NCBI GenBank assembly: GCA_003427395.1
Contig: BFEA01000049.1
Location: 2,869,574 to 2,930,555, forward strand
Length of the DNA: 60,982 bases
Direction: 5' to 3'
Origin: Chara braunii
Taxonomy: Eukaryota > Streptophyta > Charophyceae > Charales > Characeae
This document shows, one piece after another, positions 53,790 to 60,982 of this stretch. The notes below the pieces were generated by a model. It worked only from the letters and a program-made list of their open reading frames with translations. It had not been told where the DNA came from and made no database searches. The number at the start of each line of letters is the position of its first letter. Positions within the stretch are counted from its first letter, which is position 1. Both the position numbers and the translations under genes were made by a program.

Positions 53790-54155
53790 GCACACACACA
53801 CGGGTCCAACCCGCTGATTTTTTTTTTTTTTACTTTTTTCTTTTTGTGATTGATTGATTGATTGGTGGGGAAGGGTGACAAATTACAAATTTCTTTTTTT
53901 TTTTTATATTTTTTATTATTAAAATACTTAATTTTTGTTTTTCTATTTTTAAATTTTTTAAAACCACTTCATAATCAAAAAAGTTTTTTGGGGGTTGTAG
54001 GTATTTTCAAACCTTACAACTCTATTTTTTTTATTTTTTTAATAGAAAAAAAATATTACAAAATTGGGACCGCAGCCCCCCGCCCGCAGCCGACCTCAAC
54101 GGTCGGGATCCAGACCGAGGGCCGAGATTGACCCTGCGGTCATGACCGCGGGGGA
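52800..54155. mobile_element. 1.35-kb insertion with degenerate inverted ends and compound microsatellites
   Basis: It splits the integrase of element C. The left end has CCCAGCGGTCGCGG and GCTGCGGGCAGGGGGG. The right end, inverted, has CCCCCGCGGTCATGACCGC and GCTGCGGGCGGGGGG at similar distances. These are likely terminal inverted repeats of about 100 bp, much diverged. The interior is the tandem compound repeat listed separately plus AT-rich DNA. No transposase frame and no clear target duplication. Confidence 0.6.
53079..53880. repeat. Tandem array of compound microsatellite units
   Basis: Four full units and one partial unit share this order: (GATT)n, GGTGGGGAAGG-GTC-CCCTTCCCC (a small palindrome), (CA)n, CGGGTTCAACCCGC (a palindrome) and a T-run. 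Units begin near 53079, 53235, 53505, 53690 and 53845. Poly-Cys/Val and Asn-Gln-Ser-Ile frames across it are artefacts. Confidence 0.85.
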
Positions 54156-54159
54156 TTCA

Positions 54160-54671
54160 TAGAAGAAAGTCGAGCAAGTGGCTGATTGGATAGTGAAAGT
54201 TTATCTCAGGTATCCCTTTGTCAAAGAGTTTGTCTCAGACAAAGGGTCTCAATTCAGAAATGAGATTGTAAGAGGAACCACTCTCAGACTAGGTGTTAGA
54301 ATTCGGTATGTGACTACTTATCATCCTCAAGCAAACGCACATGTTGAGGGGGCCCACAGAACATTGAAGATTCATTGGCTAAGTGGTGTGAAGGGAACCT
54401 CGGTAACTGGCTAAAGGTATTAAGAGCTGCAGTTTATGCTGACAACGTCACTGTCAAAAGAACCACTGGTTATGCTTCATTCACTCTGTGGTATGGTCGG
54501 TATGCTACTCTGCCTATTGAAAGTATAATCAGAACATGGTCAAGTGAAAAACGTGACAGAGAATATTTTATTTCAGAACTTCTTCATATGAGAATGAGAC
54601 AGATATCAGAAGTTGACCAGGCAGTAATGGATGTTGCAGAGAGAATGACAACCAGCAGATTGTCAGATTAA
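54160..54671 (+). pseudogene. Integrase catalytic core, second half, element C
   Basis: The frame shows VADWIVKVYLRYPFVKEF, VSDKGSQFRNEIV (second DDE Asp) and YHPQANAHVEGAHRTLK (catalytic Glu). After a frame change at about 54.38 kb come TTGYASFTLWYGRYATLPIE and a helical tail. It resumes exactly where the first half stopped. Confidence 0.85.
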
Positions 54672-55000
54672 GAGAGATGAAACAAGAAGACATACATAAG
54701 GAAAAAGAAACTAAAGGTTGGTGATATTGTTCTCCTCTTCGACAATTCTCTTAAGACTAAGTGGACTAAACGATTGGAGCCCAGATGACTCGGTCCCTAC
54801 AGAATTACAGGTGAAGCAGAAGACAAAGCTTATGAGATATCAGAGATGGATAACTCAAGAGTTCAGGATATGGTATAAGGGTCAAGACTTCATAAGTTTA
54901 TCTTCAGAGACCCTGACTTGGTCCACAATAGTCACAAAGGAAGGAAAGAAGAATCAGCCATCTAGTAAGATAGCTGCTTTAGAAAACTGAGAAAAGTATA
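54672..55000 (+). pseudogene. Integrase C-terminal domain remnant, element C
   Basis: One frame reads LKVGDIVLLFDNSLKTKW, TKRLEPR, TGA (probably Trp originally), LGPYRITGEAEDKAYEI and a later TAA before GSRLHKFIFRD. This is the GPY/F module that ends gypsy integrases. Two stops show decay. Confidence 0.75.
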
Positions 55001-57235
55001 GTGAGACAGAAAGGTACAGCAAAGACAAAAACTTCAATAAATTTTGACTATTCTTGCATTGCCAATTCAGTAGGTCAATTTTCAAAATGTCAGATTTTGT
55101 CACAAAGGACTTGAGAGAGACTTTTCAGATGACCTGTATTCGTTGCTGTATCTGAACCGATTTATTATTTTCTATGAGCAATGGAATCAATGACATCAAA
55201 TTGTCATGAATGCAGAGCCGCAGTTGATCCACGAGCATCAGATACTTGAGTGAGGAGTAACTGTAAAGTGCAGTTGCAGTAATGTTAAGTTCAGAAAACT
55301 CGTGGCTATGGTACATCAAAAGAGAAACCAATTTTGATCTCATAATGAAGAGAAAATTTGATGGGCATAAAAGAAATTCAGCTCTACTTTTACTAGAGAG
55401 TTGTCAGTAGAGGGGCTTCATGTCTGCTGACTAAGGTGCCTGCCCAAGAGAACTTCAAGAAGATAGGCATAAAGAAGTTCAACCTTGCTTAACCAGAGAG
55501 TTTCCAGCATAGGGACTTCGTGTTTCTTGACAAAGTTGCCTATCTTTTGTCCCAAAAGAAGAAAGAGACCTCTCAGGGGTCGGTATTTCTACACTTCCTT
55601 GAAGCTGAAAAGAAGTCTCTTGGGAGCATTCTAAGATGAGGGAAGAGACCTCTCTGGGATCAACACTTTGTATTTCCTGAGGCTGAAGGGAGGTCTCTGG
55701 GAAGTGCATTGTCGGCTGTCGTTTGTTGTTGTTTAGTGTCCTTTGAGACCGAAGAGACGTCTCCTGAGAAATGTTTATTCTGTTATCTGGGGCATGGACT
55801 GTTTAATTGGGGGTATGAGATGTTTGTTTGGTTGTTTGTGCCTGAGATTTTATTCTCTAACCTAAAGATGCATTGATTGTCGGAGCTAGTCAGAGCCTTA
55901 CCACAGTAGGTTGCAATCTGGTGGGGTCAGCAGGTCTCCGACGTGAGTGTTGAATTTCGTAGTTGACTGAGGCTAAGACTACGGGAGTCTGGCCTGTGAG
56001 GTCAAAAGGGGTCAGCTGGAACCCTACCGCAGTCAGAGGATGCAATCCAGTGAGGTTCGCTAGAGCCTGGAACCGTGGTTAGACCGGGTCCCACGTTCAA
56101 AAATATGGGCGGGGCAGCTAGCGCCCTAGGCCAAAAACTGGTGGGTGAGTCAGTCCCCGACCGCGAAAGTCAGATCCAGATACGGGACAGTTTGAGTGAC
56201 GGGAGGTCTACTATCATAGGGTGACCAGACCCGCTATAGTCTGGGCGGCCTGGCGAGATTGTCAAAGGGTCACCATACTCGAGTGGTGGGCATGGTAATC
56301 CTGATATGGAGGCAGGTTAAAGGGGCCGTCAAGACAAATGGTCTGATTGGTCCTGGCCTGAGGCGGGCCGAATAAGGTATGTCAGACTGACGAGAGGTTT
56401 GTCACTCCTGGCCAGTGGTGGGTCAAAACCAAGGCAATCAATAACCCTTGGGTGTGAAGAACTATTTATGTTTATTTATTATTTTATTGTATTTTTTTAT
56501 ATTTATTTATTTCTATTTAATTACTGATTGATGATTGTTTGCCAGGAAGTCTGTATGTTGGGGCTGTGAGACTTGTTATTTTGCATGATCATCCAAACAC
56601 TTCAAAAGCTCCAAGGCCAAAGAAAAGTTAAGGGGTTTGGTATCCCCCTTTATTTGTCTGAGAAGTGAGGATACGCCTCGCTCGGACCAGAGATAAAGAA
56701 CAAGGTTTGGTATTCTCTGAGTTGCTTGAGAAGCTGAGAAGACATCTCACTCAGGCCAGAGAACAGGAAAAAAGGTTTGGTATACTCTATCCACAGCAGG
56801 ACAGATAGAATGAGTGCCCTCAAACGTTAATATCATTTGGACAAATATCTTGGGCATCATTGCCAATACAAGAAATAAGGTAACTTCTCTTTTGAAAAGG
56901 GTCAGCAGCAAGTTAAATTAGTAACAGATGATAAATCCTTCTTAAATTTATTTGGTGGCTGACAAGCCGCCTGGTTCACAAGGAACCTGCATCCCCGGCC
57001 TAGAGGTATTCAAACTCTTAAGTCAGGGACACTATGAAATGAACTGAAAAGTCAAGAAAAGAGAAGGATTCGGAAATTCGAGAGAAAATCGCGCTTATAT
57101 AGGATATAGAAGACAACCATGAACTCAATCTGAAGTAAGGAAAGAAGAAAGAAGATGCAAAAAAGAGTGCAGTCGCTGAGATGAGAAGAAGGGGAAACTA
57201 TACATGGGGTAGGAGACGGTGGAACTGGCACTACG
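55001..57235. other. Non-coding tail with several tandem imperfect repeats
   Basis: Duplicated modules: about 55365/55465 (GAGAGTT, AGGG-CTTC-TGT, GGTGCC/GTTGCC), about 55560/55635 (AAGAGACCTCTC-GGG, CTGA-G), about 55890/56020 (CCTACC-CAGT, TGCAATC-GTG), and about 56640/56715 (GTTTGGTAT, TCTGAGA, CTC-C-C-GACCAGAG). The stretch may hold the 3' LTR of element C, but its partner would be in or left of the gap. Confidence 0.5.
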
Positions 57236-60170
57236 ACCCTACTTGCCGCCTGGGTAGTGGGGACTCTTGGGAATACGGAGGAGAGGAGAGACTTGGGGTG
57301 CCATAGCGTGCCTCAAACTTCGTTTGGACGTACTCCATCTTGGTCGGCGATGGAGTTCTCCCGTGCCAACTAGTGAGTGAGTGGCGCGGGTATAGCTTTG
57401 CGTAGCCATATCCTCGGACCTCCTCCTTTTCCTCCTCTGAATTGTACTCGCACCTTGCACGAGGTGGCGGCTCTTCACGAACCTTCCCTGCTCTTCCACC
57501 TCTTCATCTTCCCTGTTCGCGGCGTGCTTCTGGCATGATGCAAGAAAAGTTAGAAGAAAAGGGACGAGCAACGATGGAGAACAAGACTGAGTGAGCACTG
57601 TAAGAGTACGAGGAGTATGCTACTAAAGAAGAAAGAGAGGAGCAACAGTGGATCACGCAGGTCTGTTTCCCGGTGAAAAAAGAAAGTCTGCCGCAAAGAG
57701 AAAAGTGCTAGCGCAAGACCGCTCTGTGAGGACTTCACTGTGATATGCAGTGAAAATGAATGAGAGTACCGACAATTGTCTGTCCTTTATACTGGTCACT
57801 GCCTCGTTTTGGCCCAGCGGGGACGCTAGGCGGGGGTTTCGTATCATGTCGGAGGGCACGGTGTTCCGGCCCTCCGCTGCGTACCAGACCCCCGCTTACC
57901 TACCTCTGTTGCATGCCTGGTACCAGCCCACGGGGTCATGCAGGATGACAGACTCCACTACTGGGCTTTCTTGTTGGACCATGCAGGCTCGGCGCCCTGC
58001 CTTACAGCGGGCTGACCTGTGGCTGAAGTAGCCGTCGGTTTGCCGGGAGGCGCAATAGTAAAAGGGTTAACACGGGCTACTCAACCACGCGTCGGACCCC
58101 GATGGTTGTGATTTGGGCTAGGTGCAAAAAAAAAGGGAAACGGAATATAAAGAAAAGAGGAAAAAATGGAAGAGAAAAGTTTGTATATCGTGACCGTGTC
58201 CGAATTCGGACCGCTACCCCATGTGTCAAATCGGATGATCTTGTAGCTCAGGGGGTGCTGAAACTTTCTTTCTTTCCCCCTCCCCTTTTCTCTTATTAGT
58301 CTCTTTTGTCCATCCGTTCGGATCCAAGTTCTCCTTTTAGTCGCATCGCGGGCGAACGAAACGGTTCAAATTCAAATCATGATCCGAAAGCAAGAGACCT
58401 AGACTGACCGACTTTTTGTATTTTGTTTTCGTGAGTTCGATAGGTGAGGTGCTACCGACGTGGGGGTCCCAAAATGGGGGCACCCGCGGCCGCATCGGTA
58501 GGAGACTCATCACCTCCTGTGAGAGGTCGTGAGTCCCCTCCTTGCCATCGGACACGGCTACCCATCAAGGGTAGCCCGACAGCGAGTTTTGAAAGGAGGA
58601 GGACGACCATCGATATACCGTTATGGGACCTCTCACTCTCACAGACGGCTCTTGCTGGGGTGACTTGGTTGATTTGGCAAAGAGGTATATCTCTCCTGCG
58701 ACGATTGATTACGAGGCAGCGACTGAATCCTCAGAGTTTCGGCATCTCAGACGAGGGGTCTTCTCACAGCCGTATCTCCCTACTTTATGGGAGGAGTTTT
58801 GTGCTATGGTTGACTTCCGTATCATGAGACTCGGCTTGAAATGCTCAGAACTAGCAGGTTTCAGGTAGCTCTACATCCAGAGACCACAACCTCAGAGAGT
58901 ACGGAGACATGGTTCGAAGCACAGGAAACGCACAGTAAAATGAGAGATTGAAAGCGTGATTCGGAGGGATGAGTGAGGACTCGAGACTAGTGTCAGCCAT
59001 GCTCTTTTCCTGTGTACTCCCTGAGATTGCTATGAGTTCTCATTCTTCCCTCATGTATCTTGTCATTTGCTCGAGTCTGTCAGTCATGCTTATTTTGCAT
59101 TGCTTTGCTTGACGATTATACTCTTTGATGATCCTGTGACAGTTCTCAAAATTAGAAAATTGGCAAAATTGATACATGCATCACATATCAGACTTTTTTT
59201 TGCATTATTCTTGCTGTTCCAAATCAAAATAAAAGATTCCTAAGAGCGGGGACCGGCGAAGACCGCAATTGACGGGTCTCGCTTGAAGTTGAACGCACAC
59301 AACAGGAAGGGATTCACTTTATTTAATTTATTTAATTTATTGCAAACATCAATCAAATCCTGATTGACAGTCTGTTGGCTTTCTAGTCGCCCAAGGAGGC
59401 CCAACTAGAAAAAGGTGCGATAGCGGGAGGAGGTCATAGACCCCAAACGGCCAGGCAGGAGGAGAACAACGAAGGTGGAGGCGGGAACTAATGGTCATGG
59501 CCACACAACATCCGCAGAGAGCAGTACACGTGTGGCGACTGTACGGAAAACAAGTCCGAACGCCCAGAAAGCCAAACGAAAAAAGAAAGCCTAACGGTCA
59601 CGTGCACGGAACTGTTCTGCATTTGTTGGCAGCCCTCATGATCAGAATGGAAGATCTCCGTTCATATGGACCTGCTTTCAGGTCGAAGTGCCAAAACGTA
59701 GTACCGGTACCGGTACAGAAAAATTGCACAAAACGACACAGCTTCGAGGGAAAATGACGCACAGGGTATATTGAGTCTTAGCTTCAATAGCTGGGCCAAG
59801 TACTGGTGGTTTAAGTCCAGGTTGTTGTAGGGCTCGGATGCTTGGCATATGACAACCACCTTCACTAGTCGGTCATTGGATATCAATAGATGGTCCTTAT
59901 GAGACTGCCTCTGAACCTTCCACTCTCATTATTTCTCTCTAGCGCACCCCTACTCCCTCAACCTTACCTCAGTGTTTTGTTTTGTTTTTGATCTAAGTGT
60001 ATTTTTTTATTTTTTTTTACCTCAGTGTTTTACGACACAGGAACATCACCCTCCTTTTTTATATCAACGGATGGGGGGGGATGACCTGACCACACCGTTT
60101 TTTTTCCCCTCGGTGAATAACACTTGAATATTGTTCTTTTTTTTTTTTTTTACAAATATAATAAAATATG
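57236..60170. other. Region without a recognisable gene
   Basis: Frames at 57239-57598 (minus, 119 codons), 58444-58868 (plus, two overlapping) and others show no domain I know. A short (CCGGTA)-type repeat lies at 59699-59716. Homopolymer-rich DNA occupies 59990-60170. Confidence 0.4.
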
Positions 60171-60174
60171 GTAC

Positions 60175-60335
60175 TTTTTTTTTTTTTTTTTTTAATTATT
60201 AACAACCCGAACAGGTGCTAGGGATGATGGTACGACCAGGCACCACTAGCACTATCGAGGAGGCTCCATCTATTGGTGGGGAGCAGCACCTGTTGGAAAG
60301 CAGGTCCAACGTCCCTGAACATTGTGGTTGTTTGT
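60175..60335 (-). mobile_element. 5'-truncated LINE 3' end
   Basis: The minus strand reads GACGTTGGACC, CTGCTCCCCACCAATAGATG and GAGCCTCC, then a poly(A) (poly-T at 60175-60193). The 20-mer CTCCCCACCAATAGATGGAG is shared with the 3' UTR of the full LINE at 30487-30506. It is the same family in opposite orientation. Confidence 0.75.
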
Positions 60336-60751
60336 ATGAATGGACGTGATTGTAGCAGTATGAGTTAAGATAAACCATTAAACCCTAGTAACTGTCCATC
60401 TTCCTATTGCCCGGGGTGCAGTCTTGTGGACTGCAATGACAGTTGGATGGGTATTGTGCAACTGTGGAACTGATGTGGGGTGGGTCCACCACCCCCTATC
60501 CCCGAAATATTGTGCTCTTATGTCTGTCGGAGAACTTATATCCGATCGACACAAATGGGTAGTGGGTTGTATGCTCCCGCCTGCTAGCCTACTTTGCCAG
60601 CATCTCCTTTCCTAGCTCACCGCATCTTCAGCAGGTGCCGTCTTCTGTGCTTGTGGGAGGCTGGTCCTTGTCTCCCCAACGTCAGAAGGGTCACTTTGTC
60701 AACCTCTTGTAGCACTTGTTTTTTTTTTTTTATATCGGGGGGGGGGGAGGA

Positions 60752-60806
60752 CGATTTGTCAATTTATGTATGTCATCCTTGCAAACGGGCCATGCTAATC
60801 CTCTCC
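60752..60806 (-). pseudogene. U6 snRNA-derived fragment
   Basis: On the minus strand GAGAGGATTAGCATGGCCC, GCAAGGATGACATAC and ATAAATTG follow the 3' half of U6 (GAAGATTAGCATGGCCCC, GCAAGGATGACACGC). The 5' half, including ACAGAGA, is absent and several core bases are changed, so it is a pseudogene. It lies about 420 bp upstream, on the same strand, of the truncated LINE end. Confidence 0.7.
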
Positions 60807-60840
60807 TCTCCCACTTCTCATTAAAAAACAAAACAAAACA

Positions 60841-60982
60841 ATATATATATATTTACAGGGTTGCTGGTGTTCGGGACGGGCCGAACGCCCGAACCCGAAC
60901 GCCCAAACGTACGGGACCCCTTCAGAAGGCGTTCGGCTGTTCGGGCCGAACGCGGACAAAAAAAAAAAAAAAAAAAAAAAAA
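60841..60982 (+). repeat. Short (AT)n-linked repeat, copy 2
   Basis: (AT)n, then GGGTTGCTGGTGTTCGGG, several GAACGCCC words, GGCGTTCGG/CCGAACGC stem-forming arms and an A-run to the window end. The layout is like that of 32020-32168. Confidence 0.5.

Noticed and set aside
53463-53881. Several Cys-Val-rich reading frames
   Set aside because: They translate (CA)n and (GATT)n microsatellites in shifting frames.
58235-58380. Possible tRNA with intron (A-box-like TAGCTCAGGGGG and B-box-like GGTTCAAATTC)
   Set aside because: The boxes are about 110 bp apart, the T-arm does not pair, and acceptor ends do not match well.

Overview
This window looks like nuclear DNA from a large, repeat-rich eukaryotic genome. 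It holds nested retroelements, long microsatellites, a U6 snRNA-like sequence and a gap of unknown bases. It has no operon-like layout and no multi-exon host gene that I can recognise. The U6 sequence has the plant-type 5' stem-loop, and the complete Ty3/gypsy element has a primer binding site of the plant initiator-Met type. A Penelope-like element carries an N-terminal GIY-YIG nuclease, an arrangement known from green algae among others. Together these suggest the green lineage. A charophyte alga such as Chara is my guess, with low confidence.

Layout. 1-2440 (minus): gag and protease of a decayed Ty3/gypsy element (A) that runs off the left edge, bordered by a foldback repeat (2349-2760). 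4161-13037 (minus): an essentially complete Ty3/gypsy chromovirus (B) with two LTRs, PBS, polypurine tract, gag, and a pol holding protease, RT, RNase H, integrase and a chromodomain-like tail. It is broken by frameshifts and nonsense codons, and it sits inside an older AT-rich foldback repeat. 13.2-19.1 kb: no recognisable gene, several local duplications. 19281-20728: a solo LTR related to element B with a 364-bp internal duplication. 21245-30875: a non-autonomous DNA element with piggyBac-like TTAA ends, into which a full-length LINE (about 21.4-30.6 kb, plus strand, 26-base poly(A)) has inserted. 31-33 kb: simple repeats and foldback repeats, then a 985-base gap (32976-33960).

34.0-55.0 kb is a nested set. 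The outermost layer is a third Ty3/gypsy element (C, plus strand), with protease, RT and RNase H at 34.0-36.3 kb and integrase at 52.1-55.0 kb. A head-to-tail pair of Penelope-like elements (minus strand, 36331-52106) splits it. The two 1.7-kb direct repeats at the ends of this insertion are the pseudo-LTRs, and each carries a hammerhead ribozyme-like fold 14,080 bp from the other. The full Penelope copy encodes a CCHC knuckle, an N-terminal GIY-YIG endonuclease and a split reverse transcriptase. The RT is interrupted by about 9 kb of non-coding, hairpin-dense DNA (about 38.6-47.5 kb). That DNA contains a U6 snRNA-like sequence and an array of about 16 stem-loops that share a telomere-like core but have different, mutually complementary arms. 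The integrase of element C is itself split by a 1.35-kb insertion made mostly of compound microsatellites (52.8-54.15 kb).

55-61 kb: tandemly repeated non-coding DNA, a 5'-truncated LINE 3' end (minus), a U6-derived fragment and a short (AT)n-linked repeat. Every recognisable coding sequence belongs to a mobile element and nearly all are disrupted. Nothing suggests a cooperating host pathway. The exceptional material is the Penelope/hammerhead system and the covarying hairpin array inside it.
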